A model generated the notes under the pieces. It was not told where the DNA came from. It was given only the letters and a program-made list of their open reading frames with translations, and ran no database searches. A DNA stretch of 57,720 nucleotides. Origin: Alphaproteobacteria bacterium (GTDB taxonomy: Bacteria; Pseudomonadota; Alphaproteobacteria; Micropepsales; Micropepsaceae). Where the stretch lies: the NCBI GenBank assembly GCA_003139615.1, contig PLJH01000010.1:45106-102825 (forward strand). The letters run 5' to 3'. The translations under genes were made by a program, and so were the position numbers. Of this stretch, positions 34,101-42,038 are shown piece by piece. The first letter of the stretch is position 1, and every line of letters begins with the position of its first letter.

Positions 34101-35060
34101 GGTGATGTGTCCGGAAATATTCGCGGTCTGGCCCGAGGTCTCGATGCTGCCGCCGCCCACGGCACCGGCTGCGTTCAGCGTGCCCGTCGTCGTGAGCGTG
34201 CCGTTGCCGGCATCAAGATAAATCGTGCCGCCGACATTGCGGACGCCCTGCGCTGTGATGATGCCGCTCATATCCACGACGCCGGTGGCAATGCCGTTGG
34301 CGGCGTGCGCCGTCATCGAGACGTTTGCGCCGGAGAGCGTGCCCGAATTTATTGCGGATGCCAGCGCGTTCACGTCGCCTTGCGCGGCAAACGACACAAG
34401 ACCGTCGCCGGAAAAATCAACTGTGAATTCGTTGGCCGCGCCGAGCGCGACGGTGCCGAGCTTGGCGTTGACCGTGCCGGCGTTCGTCACATTAGGCGCA
34501 ACCAGCGCCACCACTCCACCGCTTGCCGCAGTGATCGCCCCATTGTTGATCACGGACGCGTTTTTCTCGCCGGCTTGCGTGAACTTGCCGGACAGCAGAT
34601 CGGAATCCGAGCCATCGGTCGATGTCGCAATCAGCGAGCCGACATTGACCTGCGCACCTTTGCCGATGATCAGGCCATTGCCGTTGATGAGGACGACGCG
34701 GCCATTGGCATCGAGTGTCCCCAGGATCTGCGAGGCGCTTGCGCCGCCGATGCGATTGACGGCGATCGCGCTCGCATTGGGTTGCACGAACTGCGTCGTT
34801 TGTCCTGCGCCGACATTGAAGCTCGACCAATCGACGACGACGCCTTCGCTGGTCTGCGTGACGGTGGTCTCGCTCGAAGAAGGATGGTTGACGGTGGCGC
34901 TGCCGCTCGTCACGACACCGCCGACGGGATTGGCAAACGCCACCGGCGAGGCGAGCAACGCGATCGTCGCTGTCCCCAACAGCAAAATTGCGTCGAAACG
35001 TTTCCTGACGGGTGGACGGGCTGTAGGAATGCAGGCCAATACGGAGATATCGTCGTGCAT
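31188..35060 (-). CDS. Two-partner-secretion-type exoprotein (filamentous haemagglutinin-like) with GLUG repeats
   Basis: A 1290-residue secreted adhesin-like protein. The long signal peptide (basic RPPVRKRF, hydrophobic ILLLGTATIALLAS, ending VAFA) leads into a TPS domain with SFNVGAGQTTQFVQPN, VNRIGGASASQILG and LINGNGLIIGKGAQVNVGSL (~70-145). A beta-helical region follows, then GLUG repeats at ~530-830 ending in SYWNIETSG, an Ig-like or linker part, and haemagglutinin-type repeats (NLNGVNLIGVL, LVVDGALDAGTMTLGS). I prefer ATG 35060, four codons inside a GTG, with GGGGGA upstream. No C-terminal beta-barrel is present and no TpsB-type transporter is encoded in the window. The end (GPNEIYRIGTNSPG) looks abrupt in mid-repeat, so truncation is possible. 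Confidence 0.87.
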   Translation of the reverse strand: MHDDISVLACIPTARPPVRKRFDAILLLGTATIALLASPVAFANPVGGVVTSGSATVNHPSSSETTVTQTSEGVVVDWSSFNVGAGQTTQFVQPNASAIAVNRIGGASASQILGTLDANGRVVLINGNGLIIGKGAQVNVGSLIATSTDGSDSDLLSGKFTQAGEKNASVINNGAITAASGGVVALVAPNVTNAGTVNAKLGTVALGAANEFTVDFSGDGLVSFAAQGDVNALASAINSGTLSGANVSMTAHAANGIATGVVDMSGIITAQGVRNVGGTIYLDAGNGTLTTTGTLNAAGAVGGGSIETSGQTANISGHITAGQGGHWKVDPEDLTIDSNAATTIDGALRAGTSVLEQTTSGPASGSGVQTTGAGDITVAAPLSWNTSATLTLDAYHSLNIDAPISISGAGGLVLQYNDEATDGGLSFDLGATGFVGNVSYGTTNNGGSLAINGTNYMLVYSMSDLQAVNSNLNGNYALANSLDATGTSGWVPLGTFGNEFAGTFEGLGNTISNLTIDGISLPDVGLFGQSSGTIRDLGLAGESVTGSGTGGIDVGGLVGDNYGAVLNVVGSVAVGDSQYASIGGLIGISETGAMVVDAGVSGSVIDGAEGSAVGGLIGPNSGTVQNAYATASVNGVSSFVGGLVAYNAGTIENSYASGAAAGTGFSYVGGLVGLNQTTIENSYASGAATGGDNSYVGGLVGLNETTIENSYASGAATGGEGSSVGGLVGVNQSSLQYSFATGAASGGASSSVGGLAGVNQGAIVAAYATGAVSDSGSGAFAGGLVGYNFGTIDQTYAVGLVSGATRPHTGGLVGVDESTPGSITNSYWNIETSGITPLSRGAGNVANDSGITGEETAKLQQALPNGFDDTIWAIVPGLSYPYLQWQLPAGTPQVVTGILSNGATPISGAGVGLLIDGDAAATPLLSMSSGANGYYYLLLAPGTIPSSDGQVLGYIASGAARPGNTYYQDASGSLTNLDIRDGEIEIAGDSANASGTIAGLDTAIGSETGSQFIYTQAGGFLSGFDVAIDDTAASFTIDTTLNFTGDDVAINSAGTIGEASGDGIDAAILTGRSVGGANLNGVNLIGVLRGFTNDGAGGLVLTDNEKLVVTGAVNAGTGDLVLTMTMPGTGSDIAINGDITAGGTVTLTSAGSIWEDMANGVITATELTGSASGGTRLEGANLIGSLGDFTNTNGNFLLTNHQALTVSGTVNAGTNVLTLQTTRGDLVVDGALDAGTMTLGSSQGEVYGTGDITTHVLNVTADSGIALTGPNEIYRIGTNSPGTGPDTINQ
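32560..33480 (-). repeat. GLUG-motif coding repeats, including near-identical 84 bp units
   Basis: Within the adhesin gene the protein has about eight GLUG-type units of the form VGGLVGxN-xx-TIENSYASGAA. In the middle (about 32850-33110) they become nearly identical 28-residue, 84 bp units: gttctcgatggttgt recurs at 32934 and 33018. Near-identity at the DNA level implies recent duplication or gene conversion and likely copy-number variation between strains. Confidence 0.8.
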
Positions 35061-35374
35061 GGTGTCCCCCACCGAGCCGCAGCGCGCCGGATTACGATTA
35101 TAGGCTCTCTATCGCGCGGGAAGATAGGGCGGAAATAGGGATGTGTCCGGCCGGCGACATCTGCCAAATCCGGCTGCACGCCGCGCGTTTGCCGGACCCT
35201 CTGCGCAGGCAGCTTTTTGCAGTTAAATCGAAAATTGCGACCAGAGACCCAACAATGTTAGCCTGCGTGGTTATTTGCGGACTCACGCCGAGTTTCGGGG
35301 GAACATGCATCGACGTATAACACTTGCATTGCTCCCCGCTTCCGCAGCGGTTGGTCTCGAGAATCGTTCGTAGA
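35061..35374. promoter_or_regulatory. Divergent promoter region, adhesin / methyltransferase-ligase pair
   Basis: 314 bp between two divergent units. It holds the adhesin ribosome site (GGGGGA on the minus strand just upstream of 35060). An AT-richer tract around 35215-35275 (ttttgcagttaaatcgaaaattg) is the likeliest place for the promoters. No clear operator repeats were seen, and no gene is supported. Confidence 0.45.
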
Positions 35375-36166
35375 ATGGCGGAAAACAGCTGGAGCGACTT
35401 TCATCGTCGCTGGTCGCGTCTGAAACCGCCGCTGCGCGCAAACTGCGAGGTGACCGCTGCCATTGCCGGTGCGATCGAAGATCGACGCGACTGTCCGCTC
35501 CTGCTCGGCGTTACGCCCGAGCTTTCAGACATCGGGACCTTGACCGTCGCGCTGGATTGGAGCGAAGCCATGATCGCTCACATCTGGCCTGGCGACACCG
35601 CTGCGCGAAGCGCGGTTCTCGGCAATTGGCTCGCCATGCCGTTTCATCGGCGCCGGTTTTCTGCAGCGATCGGCGACGGCAGTTTAAATGCGATCGATTA
35701 TTCGGATTATTCCGCGTTATTTGCGCAGCTCGAGAGCGTGCTTCTGCCCGGCGCCCGGGTCGCCGTGCGTATTTATGCGACGCCGGAACCATGCGAGCCG
35801 ATCGCGCGTGTCCGGCAGGAAGCTCTGGCGGGCAATATCGCCGGGTTTCATGCGCTCAAATGGCGGCTTGCAACGGCCATCGCCGCCGAGATGGGTAACG
35901 CAAATGTGCCGGTCGCACTGATTCATCGTATCTTCGATCGCGAATTTTCGGATCGTGGTGCCCTAAGCCGTGCGACGGGCTGGAGTTTTGATGACATCGA
36001 TGAAATCGATGCCTATGCCGACGCGAAGACAGTGTACAGCTTTCCGACACGAGGAGAAATTGTGATGGCTCTCCCGCGCAGTTTTTCCAATCCGCGATTT
36101 CTCAATTCGGGCAGCTACGAGCTTGCGGAAAGGTGTCCTGTTTTCGTTGCGGATTTCGCGCCGTGA
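35375..36166 (+). CDS. Class I SAM-dependent methyltransferase-like protein
   Basis: A 263-residue protein with the outline of a Rossmann-type methyltransferase. Motif I is LLLGVTPELSDIG (~45-58), the acidic end of strand 2 is VALDWSEAMIAHIWPG (~62-77), then GNWLAMPF, the strand-4 motif AAIGDGSLNAIDY (~95-107), and the LLPGARVAVRIYA strand. The 'LLG-TPE' form of motif I occurs in a small group of uncharacterised methyltransferases. ATG 35375 is the start, though the frame is open a little upstream. It overlaps the ligase gene as GTGA, so the two are translated together. The substrate may be the acid activated by that partner; this is inference. Confidence 0.78.
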   Translation: MAENSWSDFHRRWSRLKPPLRANCEVTAAIAGAIEDRRDCPLLLGVTPELSDIGTLTVALDWSEAMIAHIWPGDTAARSAVLGNWLAMPFHRRRFSAAIGDGSLNAIDYSDYSALFAQLESVLLPGARVAVRIYATPEPCEPIARVRQEALAGNIAGFHALKWRLATAIAAEMGNANVPVALIHRIFDREFSDRGALSRATGWSFDDIDEIDAYADAKTVYSFPTRGEIVMALPRSFSNPRFLNSGSYELAERCPVFVADFAP

Positions 36167-37533
36167 GAAGCTCCGATCCGGCATTTTCCGCAATTCGCTC
36201 GAATGTTCCGGGCATCGGCTGGCCGCCAGTCTCGACCGGAGATTCTGCTTTATTGGCTTCCATGCTGCGTCAACTCGACGACACGCAATGGATGACGCCG
36301 GAATCCCTGACGGCACTGCAATTTCATCAACTCGACCGCGTGCTCGCGCATTGCGAGAAATATTCGCCGCAATTCCAAAGAAGACTCGAGCGCGCGAAAC
36401 TCAAGCGGGACGACTTGCTTTCACCCGAGGGATTGCGCCGACTGCCGGTTCTGCGCCGGCGGGAATTGCAGAGCGCGACAGACCTGTTCTGCAGCGAACT
36501 GCCCGCCGGTCACCTGCCGTTTTTCGTGACGCAAACGTCAGGCTCGACAGGCGAGCCGGTCGTCGTGCGCCGCACAGTAATCAGTCAATTGGACTGGTCG
36601 TCCATGATGCTGCGGGAGCATTTGTGGCACCGTCGCGATTTTCTGAAACCTCTGTGCGCCATACGCGCCAATATCGCCGCTCCGACGCGACGGGAAAATT
36701 GGGGACAGCCAGTCAGCCTTCTCTTCGAGACCGGACCATCGCTCGGCATACCGATCACGACCGACATCGAAGATCAAATCGCATTGATCCGCGGATTCGA
36801 ACCGGACAATCTTCTTGTCTACCCCAGCAATCTCAGGGCGATCGCGCGCACATGCGCCGAGCGCGGGATTTCGCTGCCGGGTCTGCGCCACATACGCACA
36901 ATTGGTGAAACGCTTTCGCTTCAATTGCGCGAAGAGGTCAAAGAGATATTCGATGCAAGGATCGAGGACTGCTATTCGTCGCAGGAAATCGGCTGCATTG
37001 CTTGCGAATGTCCCGACGCGTCGCTCTATCACGTCATGGCCGAAACGCTGATCGTCGAAATTCTCGACGCCGATGACGCTCCATGTCGTGAAGGCCAGGT
37101 TGGTCGGGTTGTCGTCTCCGATCTCCACAATTTCGCCACACCGCTCATACGCTACGACATCGGCGACTATGCGGCGCCTGGACCGATTTGTTCTTGCGGT
37201 AGGGGGTTGCCGACACTTAAGCGCATTTACGGACGCGAGCGAAACCTCATCCTCATGCCGGACGGTACACGACACTGGCCATTGGTAGGTTTCGACAGGT
37301 TCCGTGAAATCGCGCCTGTCATCCAATACCAGTTGATTCAAGACGGCCGCGAAGCCATCGAATTGCGCTTGGTCACGAGGCGGGCCCTCAGCGCAGTCGA
37401 AGAAAGGGATCTGACGGCGCATATCCAGGCGTCGCTGGGATTCGCGTTCGCCTTGCGCTTCACCTATTTCGACCGCGAAATCCCGGCAGGCCCGACAGGC
37501 AAATTCGATGAATTCGTCTGCGCCGTGAATTGA
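36163..37533 (+). CDS. Adenylate-forming enzyme of the phenylacetate-CoA ligase (PaaK/CapK-like) family
   Basis: A 456-residue ANL-superfamily protein that should activate a carboxylate by adenylation. Residues visible in order are FFVTQTSGSTGEPVVVRRT (P-loop, ~125-143), a YPSNLRAIARTC strand, the A5-like CYSSQEIGCIACECP (~272-286) with cysteines, ETLIVEILDADD, TPLIRYDIGDYAAPGPICSCGRGLP (~336-360) carrying the ribose-binding Asp, and the C-terminal lysine in AGPTGKFDEFV. The paired cysteines (C-x-C, C-x-C-G) suggest a metal site, as in PaaK relatives. GTG 36163 overlaps the methyltransferase stop. The gene is read divergently from the adhesin and lies inside the repeat-bounded block. The acceptor (CoA or other) is unknown. 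Confidence 0.84.
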   Translation: MRSSDPAFSAIRSNVPGIGWPPVSTGDSALLASMLRQLDDTQWMTPESLTALQFHQLDRVLAHCEKYSPQFQRRLERAKLKRDDLLSPEGLRRLPVLRRRELQSATDLFCSELPAGHLPFFVTQTSGSTGEPVVVRRTVISQLDWSSMMLREHLWHRRDFLKPLCAIRANIAAPTRRENWGQPVSLLFETGPSLGIPITTDIEDQIALIRGFEPDNLLVYPSNLRAIARTCAERGISLPGLRHIRTIGETLSLQLREEVKEIFDARIEDCYSSQEIGCIACECPDASLYHVMAETLIVEILDADDAPCREGQVGRVVVSDLHNFATPLIRYDIGDYAAPGPICSCGRGLPTLKRIYGRERNLILMPDGTRHWPLVGFDRFREIAPVIQYQLIQDGREAIELRLVTRRALSAVEERDLTAHIQASLGFAFALRFTYFDREIPAGPTGKFDEFVCAVN

Positions 37534-38033
37534 GCGCGACCCATCACTCCATTGACCGCGTATTTGGAGGGCCGTTCGCCCGCGCGCAGAGCCGGTACTT
37601 ATCGCAATTGCCGCGATTGAACCGGACCCCCGGTTCGGCACAACGTCGCGCCGGCATCTGTAAGGGCGGCATCGTTATGTGCGGGCTCAGTATCCGGTGC
37701 CGGCTCATCATCCTGTCGGTCGTAGCACTGTTCTTCGGGTGTGGGCGCATATCGGGACTTATGAGCGATTTCGGCCGCGCCTTGGGGGCATTCCAGCTGA
37801 AAATGAACCAAAAATCACCGCCACCGGCAAAGGCCGCCTTCCGGACGACGGTGTCATGTCGGCAGGTCTATCGCCGGGCGTCACTGCTGTTTGAAGGCAA
37901 CGTCCCCGACTTAATTCGGCCCAAAATCCCCTTCAGGCGTTTACCTTTGAGAGAAACAGGGATACCCGCATCCCTTGGGCGCGGCCATTATGCCTCGTCC
38001 AGGGGCGTGCGGGATCTGACTTAAGGACATCTC
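37534..38033. other. Non-coding gap with direct-repeat copy 2 and a doubtful small reading frame
   Basis: 500 bp between the ligase gene and hpnM. A frame from ATG 37677 to 38024 would encode 115 residues starting MCGLSIRCRLIILSVVALFF, a lipoprotein- or signal-like start. The rest has no recognisable character and runs through the repeat at 37903-37937, so I do not call it a gene. The hpnM ribosome site (AAGGACA) is at the right end. Confidence 0.4.
37903..37937 (+). repeat. Direct repeat DR1, copy 2
   Basis: Second copy of the ~35 bp repeat, core acttaattcggcc then caaaatccccttcagg, in the same orientation as the copy at 30964. The two copies are about 6.9 kb apart and enclose the adhesin, methyltransferase and ligase genes. 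Confidence 0.65.
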
Positions 38034-38678
38034 ATGTTGGGAAGACTGCTCGCCGGGTTTCTGGCGCTGGCCATTGCCTTTGCTGCTTTCATGCCGGGCA
38101 TCGCGACCGCGGACCCCGTGATCGCCGATCCCGCTGCGAAGCAGGTCGAAGCCTTCCACGGCGCCCTGCTCGACATCATGAAGCGCGGGCAGCAATTGGG
38201 AATGATGGGTCGCTACCGCGCCCTCGAACCCGCCATCGATACCGCATTCGACTTTCAAGTCATGCTGCCGTTCATCGTGGGGCCCGGCTGGGCTTCGATG
38301 TCGGACTCCGACCACAAAGACCTGATCGCTGCGTTCCGCCGCCTGACGCTCGCGAACTATGCAAGCAATTTCGACAATTTCGACGGCCAGCGCTTCACGT
38401 TGGATCCCAATGTGATCCAGCGCGGCAGCGATCGCGTCGTACAGACGACCCTGATTCCAAAAGGGCAAAAGCCCGTGACGCTCCTCTATCGCATGCGCCA
38501 GGACGGCGATCCGTGGAAGATCATCGACATTTTCCTAGAGGGCTATGTGAGCGAACTCGCAACGCGACGCTCGGATTTCTCCGCGACGATTGCGTCTGGC
38601 GGCGCGCCGGCTCTGGTCAAGAAGATGAATGATCTGGCGGACGCCCTGCTCGCGGGCGGGCCGAAGCCTTCGCGCTGA
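38034..38678 (+). CDS. HpnM/MlaC-type periplasmic lipid-binding protein
   Basis: A 214-residue exported protein of the MlaC/Ttg2D (toluene tolerance) family; in hopanoid producers the homologue is HpnM. The signal peptide is MLGRLLAGFLALAIAFAAFMPGIATA. The mature part has the family landmarks DFQVMLPFIVGPGWASM, AFRRLTLANYASNFDNFDG (~95-115) and WKIIDIFLEGYVSELATRRSDF (~158-180). ATG 38034 has AAGGACA upstream. These proteins bind a lipid in a deep pocket and ferry it between the membranes. It converges with hpnN (4 bp gap), so the hopanoid-type transport set is split across both strands. Whether the cell makes hopanoids cannot be judged from this window. Confidence 0.86.
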   Translation: MLGRLLAGFLALAIAFAAFMPGIATADPVIADPAAKQVEAFHGALLDIMKRGQQLGMMGRYRALEPAIDTAFDFQVMLPFIVGPGWASMSDSDHKDLIAAFRRLTLANYASNFDNFDGQRFTLDPNVIQRGSDRVVQTTLIPKGQKPVTLLYRMRQDGDPWKIIDIFLEGYVSELATRRSDFSATIASGGAPALVKKMNDLADALLAGGPKPSR

Positions 38679-38682
38679 CCCT

Positions 38683-41307
38683 TCAGCGAATATAGCGCCC
38701 TTCGCGCGGCGAAAAATGCGCCAGCATCGACGGCAGCAGCAGAAGCACCGACGCCAGAATCCATCCCAATGCGATCGCGAGCAGCTTGCCTGTGCTTGCC
38801 GTGCCGGGATGGCTCGACAGCCACAGCGATCCAAAGGCCGAAGCGGTCGTTCCCGCGCTCAGAATGACGGCGCGCGTGAGAGGAGACTGCAGAAGACCGC
38901 GCGCGCCGGCGCGCCAGGCCATCACGAAATAGATGTCGAACGCGACGCCGATTCCCAAAAGAAGCGGCAGCACGATGATATTGGCATAGTTGAGCTGTTC
39001 GCCGATCACCACGCAGGTCGCGAGCGTGAGGATGCCCGCGAGGAGCAACGGCGCCAGCGCCATCGCGAGGTCGAACACGCTGCGCAATGCGATCGCAAGG
39101 ATGAACACGATGGCGATGAAGGACAGCACGCCCGCTTCGACGAACGCGTGGACGATCGTATCTCCCGCTTCCTGGATCGAAATGGGTGTGCCTGTCGCAT
39201 TGGGCGCGACCTTGCGCACAGCTGCCGTGAACTTCTTCAGCACCTCATTGTCGTTCGCATTGCCTTTCGGCGAAACCTGGATGCGATAGACGCCGGCGGA
39301 CGTCACCCAGTCCTGTTTCATATCCGCAGGCAGCGATTGAAACGTGACCGGTTGCGGTTCCAGGGCGTCGTGCGCCTGCGCCAGCATCGTTTGCAGGCCG
39401 GGAACGAGTGCATCTTCCGCACGGCGGCGCAAGTCCAGCGTACCATGCGCAAGCTGATCGAGAACGTCCGCAAGATGCCTTGCGTCGTCTGCGGCCTTGG
39501 ATTTTTCGGATCCTGCGACGGATCGCAACTGCGCGGCCGTCGCCTGCATGCTCGCAACCGTTTCGGCATCCGTCGGCGGCGGCTTGGTCAGGAACGGTTC
39601 GAGCGTCGTGTCGAGCAGCGACGAAGCATCCGCAATCGCCGCAAGCTTGGGCGGCTGGTCCTGTGGAACGAAGCTGTCGATCGTCAGCACCTGGGAAACC
39701 TCGGGCAGCTTCGAGAGCTTCGCTGCGAGTTCGACCGCCGCCGCATGATCGGGCGCCAGGACATCGACCGTGTTGGGCGTCGTTTCGGGATGTTTCATCA
39801 GGTCGAGCGCGGTCGACACGGATTCGACCTTGGGGCTGCGCAAATCCAGCGGATTGAAATCGAACTTCAGGGCCGGAAGGGTGGCAAGCCCGCAGAGACT
39901 GACGCCCAGCGCGATCGACATTACGAAACGCCGATGCTCGGTGAGATAGCGATCAAGCGGCTTAAGCGAACTATAGCCGATTTCGGCCGGTTCGCCCGGC
40001 GGCGCAAGAATCTTCAGAAGCGCGGGCAGAAACGTGATCGTGAGGCCGAAGGTCACGAGCATGCCAACGCCGGCAATAAAACCCAGTTCGGCGACGCCCA
40101 CATAACTTGTGGGAAGAAACGAGAAGAATCCGACCGCCGTGGCTGCCGCGGCGAGTGTGAGCGCCCCGCCGACACCCGCGCCCGCCCGGCGCAGAGCGAT
40201 ATCCAGATTGTTCTGCTCGTGGCGCTCGGCACGATAGCGCACGCAATATTGGATGCCGAAATCGACACCCAGGCCGACGAACAATGCGACGAATGCAACC
40301 GAGATCACATTGAACGCGCCGACGATAAATAAGCCGATAGCCGTCGTAACGAAGAGGCCCGTCAAGACCGTAAGCATGATCGAAAATATCAACCTGAACG
40401 AACGCACCGCGACCCACAGCATGACTACGATGAGAAGTATCATCAGGGTCGCCATAGGACCGGCATTTTCCGTGAGCGTTGCGAACTCTTCGTCTTCTAT
40501 CGGCACTTGGCCTGTCAGGCGGACGCGCACGCCATGATCCGGGGTCAGCTGGAGCCGGCTTGCATCGGCACGAATCTCATCCGTCGCCTCCTTGCCGGGC
40601 ATCAGAGCGGCGTAATTCAACCGGGGTTGCACGATGATGAAGTGCCGCGTTTCTCGCAAAGAGGGCTTCGCGCCGCCCATCACGAGTTGCCGCCATGAGA
40701 GATAGGCCGGCTGGCCAGCCGCCACCTGACCCAGTGTGGCTCCGAAAGCCGACAGCGGCGCGCTCAACATTTCGAGCTTGGCCTGTCCGTGCTGGACTCC
40801 GAGCAACGCGGTCGACAGGCTATCCATGATTCCGCGCAACGAGGGGTCGGACGCGAGCGCTCCCAAAAAGGCTTGAGCCGCGATCATCTGACGTGTCGTC
40901 GCTTCGACCTGGTCCTGCGGCAGAAACAGAAGCCCGTTATGCGCGAAGAACGGTCCCGCATCCGGGCGCCGAACAAAAGGAAACAGCTTCGGGTTCGTGG
41001 CGAGCGCGGCGGTAAGAGACGACGACGCCTCCTCGGCGCGCTCGGGCGTCACCCCGTCGACCACGATAGCGATCAGATTGGTCTGTTGCGGAAAAGCCTT
41101 GTTGTGGGCGATTTCGCGCTTGCGCCACGCCGTATCCGACGAAATCAGCGATTCCGTGTCGGTATTCATCTTGAAATGCGTGACGGTGTAGTAGCCGGCG
41201 GCTGCGCCCAACACGAGCACGCCCAACAGGACGTAACCCGCGTAGCGAGCGCAGACTCCGACGACGCGCTCGACGAAAAATAAATTCATGCGATTGCCGA
41301 ACGTCAC
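38683..41307 (-). CDS. hpnN: HpnN-type MMPL/RND lipid transporter
   Basis: An inner-membrane RND-superfamily transporter of 874 residues resembling HpnN, which moves hopanoids to the outer membrane in hopanoid producers. There is an N-terminal membrane helix (residues ~18-38), a periplasmic domain starting HFKMNTDTESLISSDTAWRK, and a helical bundle with GLFIVGAFNVISVAFVALFVGLGVDFGIQY (~315-345), the MMPL signature. A second periplasmic domain and bundle follow, the latter with LPLLLGIGVAFDIYFVMAW. GTG 41307 overlaps the MlaA stop (GTGA). The pairing with MlaA and the nearby HpnM makes a lipid-transport role likely. Confidence 0.88.
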   Translation of the reverse strand: MTFGNRMNLFFVERVVGVCARYAGYVLLGVLVLGAAAGYYTVTHFKMNTDTESLISSDTAWRKREIAHNKAFPQQTNLIAIVVDGVTPERAEEASSSLTAALATNPKLFPFVRRPDAGPFFAHNGLLFLPQDQVEATTRQMIAAQAFLGALASDPSLRGIMDSLSTALLGVQHGQAKLEMLSAPLSAFGATLGQVAAGQPAYLSWRQLVMGGAKPSLRETRHFIIVQPRLNYAALMPGKEATDEIRADASRLQLTPDHGVRVRLTGQVPIEDEEFATLTENAGPMATLMILLIVVMLWVAVRSFRLIFSIMLTVLTGLFVTTAIGLFIVGAFNVISVAFVALFVGLGVDFGIQYCVRYRAERHEQNNLDIALRRAGAGVGGALTLAAAATAVGFFSFLPTSYVGVAELGFIAGVGMLVTFGLTITFLPALLKILAPPGEPAEIGYSSLKPLDRYLTEHRRFVMSIALGVSLCGLATLPALKFDFNPLDLRSPKVESVSTALDLMKHPETTPNTVDVLAPDHAAAVELAAKLSKLPEVSQVLTIDSFVPQDQPPKLAAIADASSLLDTTLEPFLTKPPPTDAETVASMQATAAQLRSVAGSEKSKAADDARHLADVLDQLAHGTLDLRRRAEDALVPGLQTMLAQAHDALEPQPVTFQSLPADMKQDWVTSAGVYRIQVSPKGNANDNEVLKKFTAAVRKVAPNATGTPISIQEAGDTIVHAFVEAGVLSFIAIVFILAIALRSVFDLAMALAPLLLAGILTLATCVVIGEQLNYANIIVLPLLLGIGVAFDIYFVMAWRAGARGLLQSPLTRAVILSAGTTASAFGSLWLSSHPGTASTGKLLAIALGWILASVLLLLPSMLAHFSPREGRYIR

Positions 41308-42038
41308 ATGTTCGGCAGGTTTTGCAGGTCCGCCTTGCCGCCGTGGATCTCCGCATTCCTGTGCTGCCGATAGAGGCTGCGTTCCGTCGCATAAAGGTCG
41401 ACGGAACTGCGCTCAAGTTCTTCGATCGTGTCGATGTTGCGCGCTCTCACGTCGACGACGTGGAGCACCCCGCGCCCGAGCATCCAGTAAACGCTGCTGC
41501 GGAAGGTGATGTAAGTCGTAGGATCCAGCCCGATATCCACCACATAGCCTGCGGCGTCTCGAGGATTACTGGGCCCCAGTACGGGCAATACGAGGTAGGG
41601 ACCTTCGTCGGCGCCGTAAACCGCCAGCGTCTCGCCGAAATCCGTGGTGTGCCCGTCGATCCCGAACTTGGTGGCGGCATCGACCAGACCGCCCACGCCG
41701 ATCGTGGTGTTGATCGTGAAGCGGCCCAGCGTCGTGGCGGCGCGCGTCACCTCGCCCTGTAGAACATCGTTTGCGAAGGTCTGCGGCTCGCCCAGATTGG
41801 ACAGGAAATTATGCACGCCGTCACGGGCCGGTTCCGGCACCGCACGCACATAGAATTTCGCAACAGGAAGCGCGACATTGTTGTCGAGCGTCATGTTCAT
41901 CGAGAAAACCTGCCGATTGAAGGATTCGTACGGATCGTTCTGATCGACGGAATCCGGCATCGGCGTGCTGGCGCATCCGCTGGCCGCGAGCGCAATCGCG
42001 AGAGCACCAAAAATACGAGCGCGGTGGAGCATATTCAT
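41304..42038 (-). CDS. mlaA: MlaA (VacJ) family outer-membrane lipoprotein
   Basis: A 244-residue lipoprotein of the MlaA/VacJ family that forms a ring in the outer membrane and moves phospholipids or related lipids. The signal MNMLHRARIFGALAIALAASGC ends in a good lipobox (ASGC). The domain begins at DPYESFNRQVFSMN; VPEPARDGVHNFLSNLGEP, TTLGRFTINTTIGVGGLVD and GPYLVLPVLGPSNPRDAAGYVVD are classical family segments. ATG 42038 is chosen to place the signal peptide correctly, with a G-rich ribosome site upstream; the frame extends seven codons further. It is coupled to hpnN, so this resembles the HpnN-MlaA partnership proposed for hopanoid traffic. Confidence 0.92.
   Translation of the reverse strand: MNMLHRARIFGALAIALAASGCASTPMPDSVDQNDPYESFNRQVFSMNMTLDNNVALPVAKFYVRAVPEPARDGVHNFLSNLGEPQTFANDVLQGEVTRAATTLGRFTINTTIGVGGLVDAATKFGIDGHTTDFGETLAVYGADEGPYLVLPVLGPSNPRDAAGYVVDIGLDPTTYITFRSSVYWMLGRGVLHVVDVRARNIDTIEELERSSVDLYATERSLYRQHRNAEIHGGKADLQNLPNM

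Noticed and set aside
33327..35138. Long antisense reading frame (603 codons) opposite the adhesin gene
   Set aside because: It is Arg/Asp/Ala-rich with no domain character and is explained by the codon bias of the GC-rich gene on the other strand, which has clear signal and TPS motifs.
37677..38024. Small lipoprotein-like ORF between the ligase gene and hpnM
   Set aside because: Only the first ~20 residues look signal-like; the rest has no protein character and crosses the direct repeat.
38629..40332. 567-codon frame opposite hpnN
   Set aside because: Shadow frame; its residues are low-complexity Arg/Gly/Asp and the minus strand encodes an obvious RND transporter.
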